24,014 nucleotides of DNA, from positions 1-24,014 of IMG/VR virus record IMGVR_UViG_3300018049_000144; one strand, given 5' to 3'. The DNA comes from a virus. The notes beneath the pieces were generated by a model, which was not told where the DNA came from, ran no database searches, and was given only the letters and a program-made list of their open reading frames with translations. This document shows, one piece after another, positions 1 through 7,092 of this stretch (its first letter is position 1; each line of letters begins with the position of its first letter). Made by a program: the position numbers and the translations under genes.

Positions 1-1
1 A

Positions 2-640
2 ATAAGACATAGCCCAATGCTAAAAGAAAAAATTCTTGTAGCTGGAAGTAATATTCATAAATCGCCACAATATTCACAAGCAGTTTTAAACAAAATGAAA
101 TCCTTAGGAGATCATCATGGTTTCGAACATGCGCGATGGAGAGATATACATCCTTCAGTACGTGAACGAAATCAAGCTTTTGCTGTTATACGTAATCCTT
201 GGGATCGTGTTGTAAGTCGTTATTTCTTTGCAAAGAAAGTAATAGAAGTAGAAAAGAAAGTAGATCCAAGTTATGCTGATGTTAGTTCATTTGAAGCTTT
301 TTTGGAAGAACGTCATAAATGGGGATCCGAAGACTATATGTGGCATTGAGCAGTTCGTGGTTGGTATCCTGCTTTTGATCACGTTATTGACGATGATAGG
401 AATGTTAGGTGCAATATTATACGCTTTGAACATTTAGATGATGATTTGTGTTCATATTTTAATTTACCTATGATGTCACGAAAAAGAAATGTCACTGCAC
501 TTAATAAAGGATCTTATAAAGACATATATACAAAAGAAACAATTCAAATAGTAGCAGATTGGTACAAAGCTGATATTGATTATTGGAAATTTGATTTTGA
601 TACATCTGCAAATCAAAATTACTGGAAACAAGAACAATGA
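2..640 (+). pseudogene. Sulfotransferase-family gene, cut by the window edge and interrupted by an in-frame TGA
   Basis: The reading frame is open from the window edge and runs to the TGA at 638-640, broken only by a TGA at 347-349. The first half carries the AVIRNPWDRVVSRYF block typical of the 3'-phosphate-binding part of PAPS-dependent sulfotransferases; the part after the TGA continues the same fold (GWYPAFDHVID, then IIRFEHLDDDL, then a C-terminal helix). The N-terminal P-loop expected in the family would lie upstream of base 1. TGA is used as a true stop elsewhere in the window, so the break suggests a nonsense mutation, a sequencing error or readthrough (a Trp codon TGG would fit). The stop overlaps the next start (ATGA), so it sits in the same operon. 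If intact it would transfer sulfate from PAPS to a glycan or similar acceptor. Confidence 0.72.
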
Positions 641-1236
641 TGGGAAATCCTGTAAATAAAGATGCAGATAGCATTATTAAAGCAATACCTAAAGATACGA
701 TTGGATGTGAAATTGGTGTATGGGAAGCTAATACTTCAATGAAATTTTGGAAGCAAGGATTACAGCATTTATATTTAGTTGACGCTTGGAGTCCTATTGC
801 ATATAAAGATCAACCAGAAAATGAACATGGATCCTATGAAGATTATTTGAAAAAATATAAAAAATTAACTGGAGAAGCTACTGAAGAAGCATTCCATAGA
901 TATTATGATAAAGTCTATAAGCGGGTTGTCGATAAATTTAAAGATACAAATAATGTTACAATCTATCGTATGACGTCAAAAGAGTTTTTTGAAAGCTTTA
1001 CTGAAAAATTAGATTGGGTCTATGTAGATGGTGCGCATGATTATATTGGATGTTTGTATGATTTAGAAGAATCTAGAAAAATAGTTAAACCTGGCGGTAA
1101 AATTTTTGGGGATGATTATCGGTGGACTAACAAACATGGAAAGCATGGAGTTACACAAGCTGTAAATGAATTCATTAATAAGTATGGATATAATATAAAA
1201 CGTTATGGGCTATTACAGTTTGAAATAGGAATTTAA
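637..1236 (+). CDS. Class I SAM-dependent methyltransferase (Methyltransf_24-like)
   Basis: A 199-residue protein with a Rossmann-type methyltransferase signature: motif I IGCEIGVWEANTS (22-34), the acidic end of strand 2 in YLVDAW (46-51), DWVYVDGAHDY (126-136) and KPGGKIFGDDY (151-161). The VDGAHDY block is typical of Methyltransf_24 enzymes, many of which act on sugars or small molecules. The start overlaps the upstream stop by 4 nt; ATG 640 is an equally possible start. The genes on both sides are sulfotransferase and glycosyltransferase-like, so O-methylation of a sugar is a reasonable inference; the substrate is not shown. Confidence 0.8.
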   Translation: MMGNPVNKDADSIIKAIPKDTIGCEIGVWEANTSMKFWKQGLQHLYLVDAWSPIAYKDQPENEHGSYEDYLKKYKKLTGEATEEAFHRYYDKVYKRVVDKFKDTNNVTIYRMTSKEFFESFTEKLDWVYVDGAHDYIGCLYDLEESRKIVKPGGKIFGDDYRWTNKHGKHGVTQAVNEFINKYGYNIKRYGLLQFEIGI

Positions 1237-1237
1237 T

Positions 1238-1852
1238 ATGTTAGCAGAATTATTTAATAAGTATGGTTGCGATAAAGCAAGTAAACATTCTTATGATGTA
1301 GTGTATGAAGCAGAGTTTCAAGGTATGAGAAATCTGCCAATTAATTTTTTAGAAATTGGAATTTTTAAAGGAAATAGTATTCAAGCTTGGCTAGACTTTT
1401 TTCCTAGAGCAACAATTTATGGCATCGATACTTTTCAACGAATTGATCCTAAAAATATTCCAGTACTTAAACACGAAAGAGTTAAATGGTTAAGGGCTGA
1501 TTCTACCAAAGAAGCAACACGTGACTTAGTAGACACAGTTTGGAATGATGTTAAATTTGATATTATTCTAGATGATGGAATGCACACTCCACGCGCAAAT
1601 GGACAAACGTTTTTACACTTTTACAATTTTTTAAAAGATGATGGAATGTATTTGATTGAAGATGCATGGCCACTTCATATCATGTCAAAGGAAGAAAAAA
1701 AGCATCCATGGATTAGAAAATATCCTGAAAGATATAACGCCGATGAAATGTATTTTTTTCAAAAGCACTTACCACCTACCAAAGTAGAAGAATTTGATTT
1801 AAGGAAAAACTCAGGTGAACCTGATAGTTACATATTTAAGATTACAAAATGA
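1238..1852 (+). CDS. Class I SAM-dependent methyltransferase, second copy type
   Basis: A 204-residue protein with FLEIGIFKGNS (37-47) as motif I, YGIDTF (61-66), FDIILDDGMHT (107-117) and GMYLIEDAW (136-144). This arrangement resembles sugar O-methyltransferases of the MycE/cephalosporin-hydroxylase-like group, in which the LDDGxH aspartates bind a metal. It is clearly different from the methyltransferase just upstream, so the two are not a recent tandem duplication. An AGGA ribosome site lies 8 nt before the ATG. The stop overlaps the next start by 4 nt. Confidence 0.78.
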   Translation: MLAELFNKYGCDKASKHSYDVVYEAEFQGMRNLPINFLEIGIFKGNSIQAWLDFFPRATIYGIDTFQRIDPKNIPVLKHERVKWLRADSTKEATRDLVDTVWNDVKFDIILDDGMHTPRANGQTFLHFYNFLKDDGMYLIEDAWPLHIMSKEEKKHPWIRKYPERYNADEMYFFQKHLPPTKVEEFDLRKNSGEPDSYIFKITK

Positions 1853-2544
1853 AACACTTTGCAATAGTTGTCAAAGACAACGACATATCTGAAAAAGGAT
1901 ATGAATTTTTAGTTAAAAGCTCAAAGTCTGTTGATAATAAATTTACAATAGAAAAATTTGATGCCGTTACTCCAGAAAACGTTGAAAGGCTTATGTTTGA
2001 GTCAGATGTCACTTGGAACTATCCTTGGGAAGGTGAAGTTATTGACATCGCAAGTGGAATGAAAAAACGTGCTTATCAAACAAAAAATAAGTATGCACGC
2101 ATGGCTGCAGCAATGAGTCATTTTCAATTATGGCAAGCTTGCTTTGAAAAACAAGAACCTTTTATGATACTTGAACACGATGCTATGTTTATGTTAAGAT
2201 GTGACGTAGATATTACTAAAACAAAGTTTGATATTTTAGGTATTAACAACCCATTAATGGCTACTAGATTAGCTCAGAAATACTATGATTTAGTAGTAGG
2301 TAATTTTGATCAATATCAACCAGTGCCTTATGTTGATAATGATATTACTGTTCCTCAAGGATTAGCAGGAAATTCAGCATATATAATTTCACCAGCTGGC
2401 GCTGAGCAAATGATATCATTAGTTTATAATTATGGATTATGGCCAAATGATGCTTTAATGTGTAAGCAATTAGTAAATAAACTCGGTGTCACTAGAAAAT
2501 TTTATACAAGGGTTCAAGGGTTACGGAGCACTACAACACAATGA
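1849..2544 (+). CDS. Glycosyltransferase family 25-like protein
   Basis: A 231-residue protein with the pattern of GT25 (LPS-biosynthesis) transferases: a conserved MAAAMSHFQLW helix (86-96), an acidic MILEHDAMF motif (106-114) in place of the usual EDDA, and GNSAYIISPAGAEQMI (174-189). GT25 enzymes transfer hexoses onto LPS or, in relatives, onto hydroxylysine. It overlaps both neighbours by 4 nt, which indicates translational coupling. Inferred role: adding a sugar to a glycan on the host or virion surface, or to modified DNA. Confidence 0.72.
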   Translation: MKHFAIVVKDNDISEKGYEFLVKSSKSVDNKFTIEKFDAVTPENVERLMFESDVTWNYPWEGEVIDIASGMKKRAYQTKNKYARMAAAMSHFQLWQACFEKQEPFMILEHDAMFMLRCDVDITKTKFDILGINNPLMATRLAQKYYDLVVGNFDQYQPVPYVDNDITVPQGLAGNSAYIISPAGAEQMISLVYNYGLWPNDALMCKQLVNKLGVTRKFYTRVQGLRSTTTQ

Positions 2545-3185
2545 ATTATGTAATACAAATTGATGATATTGAAGAATCAGTACAAGCTGCTAAAAGAGCT
2601 ATTAGAACAGCATCTTCTCATGGCGCTAGTGTAAAAGTATTTCATGCAATTACTCCACGTAATACAGATGTTTTTAAGAAGTGTGAAGAAGAAGGTATTA
2701 ATCCTGAAGGATTTAAAGAAATATATTCACGTTTTGAAAATTGTATTGCAGCATTTTTATCACATTATACATTATGGAAGAAGTGTGTTGAGGAAGATTC
2801 CAGAATTGGTATTCTTGAGCATGATGCAGTTATCACAAATCAATGGAACAGTGATATACCATTTGATAAAGTATGCAATATAGGTAAACCTTCGTATGGA
2901 AATTTTAACCATCCAGCTCACCTTGGTGTTGGTCCACTTGTTTCAAAACCTTATTTCGGTGGAGCTCACGCTTATTTAGTGAACCCAGCAGGAGCCAAAG
3001 AATTAATTAAACAAGCTAAAATAGCAGCTAAGCCAACAGATGTATTTTTACATAGAGATACATTCCCTTGGCTACAAGAAAAAAATCCATATGTTGCTGA
3101 AGTCAAAGATTCGTTTACTACAATACAAAAGGAAAGAGGATGCCAAGCCAAACATAATTATGGAGAAGGATATGCGTTACTCTAA
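2541..3185 (+). CDS. Glycosyltransferase family 25-like protein, paralogue
   Basis: A 214-residue relative of the preceding gene: IAAFLSHYTLWKKC (69-82), GILEHDAV (90-97) and FGGAHAYLVNPAGAKELI (139-156) align with its three GT25 motifs, but the rest has diverged widely. The start overlaps the upstream stop by 4 nt. Its last 14 nt overlap the next gene in another frame. Two diverged GT25-like genes side by side suggest two successive sugar transfers rather than redundancy. Confidence 0.72.
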   Translation: MNYVIQIDDIEESVQAAKRAIRTASSHGASVKVFHAITPRNTDVFKKCEEEGINPEGFKEIYSRFENCIAAFLSHYTLWKKCVEEDSRIGILEHDAVITNQWNSDIPFDKVCNIGKPSYGNFNHPAHLGVGPLVSKPYFGGAHAYLVNPAGAKELIKQAKIAAKPTDVFLHRDTFPWLQEKNPYVAEVKDSFTTIQKERGCQAKHNYGEGYALL

Positions 3186-3777
3186 TCTTTTTATCACTGG
3201 ATATGATAAAAATAATAAATGGATGTTAGACTGGTTTTTAAAAAATTTTAATGAACACTGTTCTACACCTATCCTTCCATATGATTTTGATGATTTTAAA
3301 ACACCTGTTGACGGTCAAAAGAATTGGTTTAAAAAACCATTTGCTATGATAGATGCTTCTAAGAAAGCCGAAAAGGTTTGTTGGATTGATTTAGATTGTC
3401 ATGTACTAGGTTCAATAGATAATATTTTTGATCACACATCTCCAAATAAACTTTCAATGGTAGAAGATGTACCTTGGTCAAAACGAAGAGGAGAAACGTG
3501 GCACAATTCAGGAGTGGTTTTATTTGAAAATAGACCTAATATTTTAGATGAATGGGCAGCGGCTGTTTCTTTAAACCCTCAAGTAGGAGATCAAGAAGTA
3601 TTACATTCTTTAGTGAGAGAAGGAATGAGAAGATTAATACATATAGAAAGTATATCACGTAAATATAATACTTTAAGACTAGACAAATTAGATAACTCTG
3701 AACCTAAAAAAGTTTTAGTTATGCATTGGACTGGAAAAAAAGGTAAAGAAGAAATAAGGAAATTAATTAATGAGTAA
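3172..3777 (+). CDS. GT8-like nucleotide-sugar glycosyltransferase
   Basis: A 201-residue protein with a DxD-type nucleotide-sugar/metal site in VCWIDLDCHVLGSID (69-83) followed by WHNSGVVLFE (110-119), the order found in GT8/GT-A transferases. The frame is open further upstream, but ATG 3172 is preferred because GGAG lies 6 nt before it; ATG 3160 is the alternative, and a longer start would run through the previous gene. It ends in an 8-nt overlap with the next gene. Confidence 0.62.
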   Translation: MRYSNLFITGYDKNNKWMLDWFLKNFNEHCSTPILPYDFDDFKTPVDGQKNWFKKPFAMIDASKKAEKVCWIDLDCHVLGSIDNIFDHTSPNKLSMVEDVPWSKRRGETWHNSGVVLFENRPNILDEWAAAVSLNPQVGDQEVLHSLVREGMRRLIHIESISRKYNTLRLDKLDNSEPKKVLVMHWTGKKGKEEIRKLINE

Positions 3778-4381
3778 AGTGGCTCATCTTATTGGCAACG
3801 GGAAATCATCTGCACTTTATAACCCTTCAAAAGGATTGAAAATTACTTGTAATGTTCCTCCATTTGAAGTTGCTAATTGCTACACTACTGTAATGGTAGA
3901 TTTTAAAATGATGAAAGCAATTAATGAGGGAAGTGTACAAGTTGCGGGTGATTGGGTTTTAGGTGCTAGACCTAAAAAATGGATGGAAATGAAGCCACAT
4001 TTTTACATGAAATATGCACAACAAATTAAAAAATTTTACACAGTTCTGCCGCCATATTGTCCAAATTATACAGATTTTAATTGTGGTCACATGGCAACAC
4101 ACTACATTGTAAATCCAAAAGCTGGCGGCTTAGGATGTGATGAAATCCATATGTATGGATTTGATTCATTATTTTCATTTGACACAACAAGTATGTCAGA
4201 TATGTTTTTACAATCTGATAGAGGAAACAACCAAACGGAAAAACTAACTCGTCGGTGGAGACCAGTATGGATGGGAATATTTAGAGAATTTTCTAATACT
4301 CAGTTTGTTGTATATAATCATAAAGGCGATACCGGTGTAATGAATTTTCCTAAAAATGTAGAGGTAAGAGATGGAAAATGA
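3770..4381 (+). CDS. Putative GT42/DUF115-like glycan enzyme
   Basis: A 203-residue protein starting VAHLIGNGKSS (4-14), then TCNVPPFEV (26-34), and near the middle GCDEIHMYGFDS (122-133). The N-terminal GNG(K/P)S loop, the following CN motif and the later YGFD block are arranged as in bacterial GT42 sialyltransferases and related DUF115/MptE-like proteins, but similarity is only at motif level. No catalytic residue can be assigned safely. The position at the end of the glycosyltransferase operon supports a glycan role. Confidence 0.45.
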   Translation: MSKVAHLIGNGKSSALYNPSKGLKITCNVPPFEVANCYTTVMVDFKMMKAINEGSVQVAGDWVLGARPKKWMEMKPHFYMKYAQQIKKFYTVLPPYCPNYTDFNCGHMATHYIVNPKAGGLGCDEIHMYGFDSLFSFDTTSMSDMFLQSDRGNNQTEKLTRRWRPVWMGIFREFSNTQFVVYNHKGDTGVMNFPKNVEVRDGK

Positions 4382-4487
4382 AGCATTATCGGAGGGCGAT
4401 AGTGATGACCCATGCGATGATTGTACGGATTTTGAACAATTGTGGAAGTGGTATGAACCACAGAAAGTAGATAATGATGACACATAG
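4371..4487 (+). CDS. 38-residue acidic peptide
   Basis: ATG 4371 to TAG 4487 encodes a very acidic peptide with a CDDC pair (15-18) and an aromatic LWKWYEP segment (24-30). It overlaps the upstream gene by 11 nt and the downstream gene by 14 nt, as expected for a translated link in an operon. GTAAGAG lies just before the start as a weak ribosome site. Function unknown; the two cysteines could form a disulfide or bind metal. It may be chance, but the nested overlaps argue for a gene. Confidence 0.5.
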   Translation: MENEALSEGDSDDPCDDCTDFEQLWKWYEPQKVDNDDT

Positions 4488-4680
4488 TGTAGAAGATTTT
4501 TATAATAAAATTAAAGTTATGCATGATAAAGGTATTGAACTCCACCGCGAACGATATAGAGTTCAAGGATGGTATGATAAAGCACGATGTCAATATATGG
4601 TAGACGATATTAAAGCTTTAGCACGAGATATTGAACACGGGCTTATTGACTTAAATATTGACTTTGGAAAAAAAACGTAA
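4474..4680 (+). CDS. Conserved-type hypothetical protein, 68 aa
   Basis: A 68-residue mainly helical, charged protein (M-T-H-S-V-E-D-F-Y-N start; ATG 4477 is also possible). No family recognised. The stop codon TAA lies inside the conserved A8CGTAAG element that precedes an early promoter, so the 3' end of the gene and the promoter cassette are fused. Confidence 0.6.
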   Translation: MMTHSVEDFYNKIKVMHDKGIELHRERYRVQGWYDKARCQYMVDDIKALARDIEHGLIDLNIDFGKKT

Positions 4681-4691
4681 GTAGTTGATTT
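4668..4691 (+). promoter_or_regulatory. A8CGTAAG-N3-TTGATTT element upstream of early promoter (copy 1)
   Basis: Eight A residues, CGTAAG, three variable bases and TTGATTT. The same element occurs at 13565 and 15082, each time upstream of an early promoter. Here it begins 41 bp before the -35 hexamer. Its role is unknown: an UP-like activator site, a protein-binding site or a recombination cassette border are possible. Confidence 0.6.
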
Positions 4692-4696
4692 CTAAA

Positions 4697-4740
4697 GAAA
4701 CAAAAAGGTGTACAATCGGTTTAAACTATGGTAGATTAGT
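4697..4740 (+). repeat. 44-bp perfect direct repeat, copy 1 (early promoter cassette)
   Basis: Identical over 44 bp to 15111-15154. It covers an AC-rich lead-in, the -35 box, the spacer and the -10 box. Even the 17-bp spacer is identical, which points to recent copying or gene conversion, not only selection on promoter boxes. Confidence 0.9.
4709..4737 (+). promoter_or_regulatory. Early sigma70-like promoter P1
   Basis: The -35 box is TGTACA (4709-4714), the spacer 17 bp and the -10 box TAGATT (4732-4737), preceded by TATGG. Start of transcription is expected near 4744, followed by AAAGGA (4755-4760) before ATG 4768. It would drive the small genes from 4768 and probably the tRNA region. Confidence 0.82.
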
Positions 4741-4767
4741 ACTATAAGGTAAACAAAGGAAAATCAA

Positions 4768-4998
4768 ATGTCAAGAATTACACATCTTCCAAACGGTTCA
4801 ATGATTAAAGCTGACGTAGTTGCAAGCTTCGACAAAGCAATTCGCGATGACTTTAACCTTCGCCCTGGTTTTGGTTCAACAGATTTTTGGAATTTTGTTG
4901 AGTCTGATATGTATATGGACTTATCTGGCATTTATGCTTCATCTTATATTGATGAATGCTTTGAAACTTTAGCCGATCTTGAAATGGAGACAGTATAA
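4768..4998 (+). CDS. Hypothetical early protein, 76 aa
   Basis: First gene after early promoter P1, with AAAGGA 7 nt before the ATG. The protein has a short polar N-terminus (SRITHLPNGSMIKAD) and an acidic C-terminal half; no family recognised. The stop overlaps the next start by 1 nt. The position after a strong host-type promoter suggests expression soon after infection. Confidence 0.7.
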   Translation: MSRITHLPNGSMIKADVVASFDKAIRDDFNLRPGFGSTDFWNFVESDMYMDLSGIYASSYIDECFETLADLEMETV

Positions 4999-5399
4999 TG
5001 GAATTCACTTACTCAGACGATTGCTTCTCAGACCTTCATAAAGATGTTTATGGGTTTCGTCCTCGTGGTATTATAATGGACGATTGGAATGATCGTACTC
5101 CTCGCCAAAAACAAGAGCTATGGAATGCTCTTTGTGACCAGCTTGAGGAGAATACTGCTCGTGAAAAAAAGATGGAAGCAATGAAAGTTGATGAATTCAA
5201 AGAGCGTATTCATCAAGCTCAAACCTGGGGTGCCAGAGATTATTGGGACGCTCTTCGCTGGATCACCGGCTGTGAAACTTTTTATCACATTCAAGACGTT
5301 GAACACTATGTGTGGGAGCAAGGTATCTTGTTTACACAGTATGGTAAACAGCTTGTCGAAGATCTTGCCAAAGTGGTAGAATATAAAGAGTTTGCATAA
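4998..5399 (+). CDS. Hypothetical early protein, 133 aa
   Basis: A 133-residue acidic soluble protein rich in Trp and charged residues (WNDRTPRQKQELW near 32-44; RDYWDALRWITG near 80-91). No catalytic motif seen and no family recognised. It overlaps the genes on both sides by one base (TAATG), so the three form one translation unit behind P1. Confidence 0.7.
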   Translation: MEFTYSDDCFSDLHKDVYGFRPRGIIMDDWNDRTPRQKQELWNALCDQLEENTAREKKMEAMKVDEFKERIHQAQTWGARDYWDALRWITGCETFYHIQDVEHYVWEQGILFTQYGKQLVEDLAKVVEYKEFA

Positions 5400-5602
5400 T
5401 GCATTGGGTCCTAGTATACATCGTAATTTCTGGTCATTCAATTTATGCTGTTAATGCTATGGGCCCAAAAACTTATTTTGCAACTATTAATGATTGCTTT
5501 TTTGCTCGAGAAAGATTGTCAGTGACAGTAGGTGGAGATGTAGAAGGTTACTTTCCTACTAATAGTCAAGCAATTTGCGTACAAGCCTCCGTGGTGGAAT
5601 AG
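5399..5602 (+). CDS. Small conserved phage protein, 67 aa
   Basis: A hydrophobic N-terminus (WVLVYIVISGHS) is followed by GPKTYFATINDCFFARERL, a pattern seen in short hypothetical proteins of marine T4-like phages; function unknown. The N-terminal segment may be a signal or membrane anchor. The last 18 nt, including the TAG stop, lie inside the tRNA-Leu gene. Confidence 0.68.
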   Translation: MHWVLVYIVISGHSIYAVNAMGPKTYFATINDCFFARERLSVTVGGDVEGYFPTNSQAICVQASVVE

Positions 5603-5669
5603 GTAGACACAAGAGACTTAAAATCTCTCGCCTAGAGGCGTACCGGTTCGAGTCCGGTCGGAGGTACCA
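5585..5669 (+). tRNA. tRNA-Leu (anticodon UAA)
   Basis: Acceptor stem GCCTCCG/CGGAGGT (first pair G-U), anticodon arm AGAGA-CTTAAAA-TCTCT with anticodon TAA, a class II variable arm CGCCTAGAGGCG, T arm ACCGG-TTCGAGT-CCGGT and an encoded CCA at 5667-5669. It would read UUA/UUG, codons common in this AT-rich genome. Its 5' 18 nt are shared with the end of the upstream gene. Confidence 0.95.
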
Positions 5670-5671
5670 AT

Positions 5672-5748
5672 GGTCACGTAGCTCAACTGGATAGAGCAGC
5701 TGACTTCTAATCAGCAGGTTGAGGGTTCGAGTCCTTCCGTGATCGCCA
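5672..5748 (+). tRNA. tRNA-Arg (anticodon UCU)
   Basis: Acceptor stem GGTCACG/CGTGATC (one G-T pair), anticodon loop CTTCTAA with anticodon TCT inside stem GCTGA/TCAGC, T arm GAGGG-TTCGAGT-CCTTC, discriminator G and encoded CCA. It reads AGA/AGG. It starts two bases after tRNA-Leu, so the two are processed from one transcript. Confidence 0.95.
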
Positions 5749-5755
5749 AAAACAA

Positions 5756-6301
5756 ATGAAAAATAATATGATTCTAACAATTAAATTTAAACGACATTTG
5801 GAAGTAAAAGACACTTTACTTGAAATGATAGCTAGTACTCCATCAGGAAATATTCTTGAAGGACAAGATAAAATTCAAAATACTGATTGGCATCACTCAG
5901 GTGGGCAGCCACAAGCATATTGGAATTTTGTAGGACCAATTATCTTTCAAGAGCTTGAACCTATTATTACTGAAAAGCTTTTACCTGATAGTTGGAGTAT
6001 TAAAAATGCTTGGTTTCAACAATATGAAACTAAAGATACTCATTCTTGGCACGTTCATCCAGGAAGTTTTTGGAATGCTGTATATTATATTGAATTACCA
6101 GAAGATGGGCCTTCTACTCAAATGCAAATGCCTATCACACGTGAAGTAATAACACCACAAGTTACAGAAGGTGATATAATTATATTTCCTGCTGTATATC
6201 GTCATAGATCAGCACCAAATGAATCGAAGAAAAGAAAAACAATTATCTCATTTAATATCAATGCAAATGAGGTAGTATCTCGGAGTAGCGCAGGCTGGTA
6301 G
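5756..6301 (+). CDS. 2-oxoglutarate/Fe(II) oxygenase (2OG-FeII_Oxy_5 / TIGR02466-like)
   Basis: A 181-residue protein with WHVHPGSFWNAVYYIELP (98-115), EGDIIIFPAVYRHRSAPN (138-155) and KRKTIISFNIN (159-169). These match the family's usual order: metal-binding H-x-H (H99, H101), distal H150 and a 2-oxoglutarate-binding Arg near 160. Members are common in marine T4-like phages; the substrate is unknown. It starts 7 nt after the tRNA-Arg (ATG 5756 or 5768), with no clear ribosome site. Its last 23 nt, coding SRSSAGW, are also the 5' part of tRNA-Pro. Confidence 0.8.
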   Translation: MKNNMILTIKFKRHLEVKDTLLEMIASTPSGNILEGQDKIQNTDWHHSGGQPQAYWNFVGPIIFQELEPIITEKLLPDSWSIKNAWFQQYETKDTHSWHVHPGSFWNAVYYIELPEDGPSTQMQMPITREVITPQVTEGDIIIFPAVYRHRSAPNESKKRKTIISFNINANEVVSRSSAGW

Positions 6302-6355
6302 CGCATTTGGTTTGGGACCAAAGGGTCGGGAGTTCAAATCTCTCCTCCGAGACCA
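6279..6355 (+). tRNA. tRNA-Pro (anticodon UGG)
   Basis: Perfect acceptor stem CTCGGAG/CTCCGAG, anticodon arm TTTGG-TTTGGGA-CCAAA with anticodon TGG, T arm GGGAG-TTCAAAT-CTCTC, encoded CCA at 6353-6355. It reads CCA. The D-loop GGTAG supplies the stop codon of the overlapping oxygenase gene. Confidence 0.95.
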
Positions 6356-6376
6356 AATTTAACGAAAGGATATATA

Positions 6377-6493
6377 ATGGCAAAAGGCTTTACAAACGCT
6401 AAGAAAACATCAATTGGTAGAAGAAATGTAAAAACGTCTTCTATGAATAAAAGTAAAAAACGTAGTTTTAAAAAATACAGGGGACAAGGGTGA
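6377..6493 (+). CDS. 38-residue highly basic peptide
   Basis: ATG 6377, with GAAAGGA 7 nt upstream, to TGA 6493. The peptide is made almost only of Lys, Arg, Ser, Thr and Gly, ending KKRSFKKYRGQG, a tail that I associate with very short conserved proteins of marine phages. It may bind nucleic acid. The last four bases overlap the next gene's GTG start (GTGA). Confidence 0.65.
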   Translation: MAKGFTNAKKTSIGRRNVKTSSMNKSKKRSFKKYRGQG

Positions 6494-7092
6494 ACTACTA
6501 CTTATTTGGGTTACAGAGATCAGGAACAAATTTAGTCCACAATTTAATTAAAGATAATTATGGATTGGAACCAGCAAATTCTGGACATGAAGAGTGGAAA
6601 CACTCTATGAAACCTGATTTAAAAAATGATTATCCAATTTTTAAAGTAATCAAAAATCCATACACTTGGGTTGAATCTATAGTTTATAGAGAACGTGCAG
6701 ATTTTTATGAAAAACATGATTATGATTTTTTCCAACCAGGACCATTTATGGTGGAAGATGTTAATTTAAATATGTTGATGTACGTTTATAAAACTTGGTA
6801 TGATCAATGGAAAGATAAAGGCATACTCATTAAATATGAGGATATTTTATATCCAGAACAACAAAGAGAATATTTTGCAAAACACTTTGGAGATTTAGGT
6901 GATTGGAAAACAGTTGCACCTGGATCTATGTTTATGTGTGAAGATTTTAAAGAAGAGCACTTAGAATATTATGAAAAGCAAAGACCAACGAAACTAACTG
7001 GTATGCATGTGAAAATAATTAATAAAGTGATGACTAAATATTTCTTTATTGAAACTGGATTTAAAATGTTAAGAGTAAAAGGATTAATCTAA
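6490..7092 (+). CDS. Sulfotransferase-family protein
   Basis: A 200-residue protein with the P-loop-like 5'-phosphosulfate motif GLQRSGTNLVHNLI (7-20), the 3'-phosphate-binding motif FKVIKNPYTWVESI (51-64) and ILIKYEDIL (112-120), the usual order in bacterial and phage sulfotransferases. The GTG start overlaps the upstream TGA; no good ATG lies upstream. The 3' end overlaps the convergent minus-strand hydrolase gene by 9 nt. It is predicted to use PAPS; the acceptor is unknown. Confidence 0.78.
   Translation: MNYYLFGLQRSGTNLVHNLIKDNYGLEPANSGHEEWKHSMKPDLKNDYPIFKVIKNPYTWVESIVYRERADFYEKHDYDFFQPGPFMVEDVNLNMLMYVYKTWYDQWKDKGILIKYEDILYPEQQREYFAKHFGDLGDWKTVAPGSMFMCEDFKEEHLEYYEKQRPTKLTGMHVKIINKVMTKYFFIETGFKMLRVKGLI

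Noticed and set aside
446-640. A separate small gene starting at ATG 446
   Set aside because: It is in the same frame as the upstream sulfotransferase segment and continues its fold after the TGA; there is no ribosome site of its own.
5559-5780. Minus-strand open frame across the tRNA-Leu and tRNA-Arg genes
   Set aside because: Its product (DHGRTRTLNLLIRSQ and similar) is the familiar false protein read from the antisense of tRNAs; the tRNAs themselves are complete.
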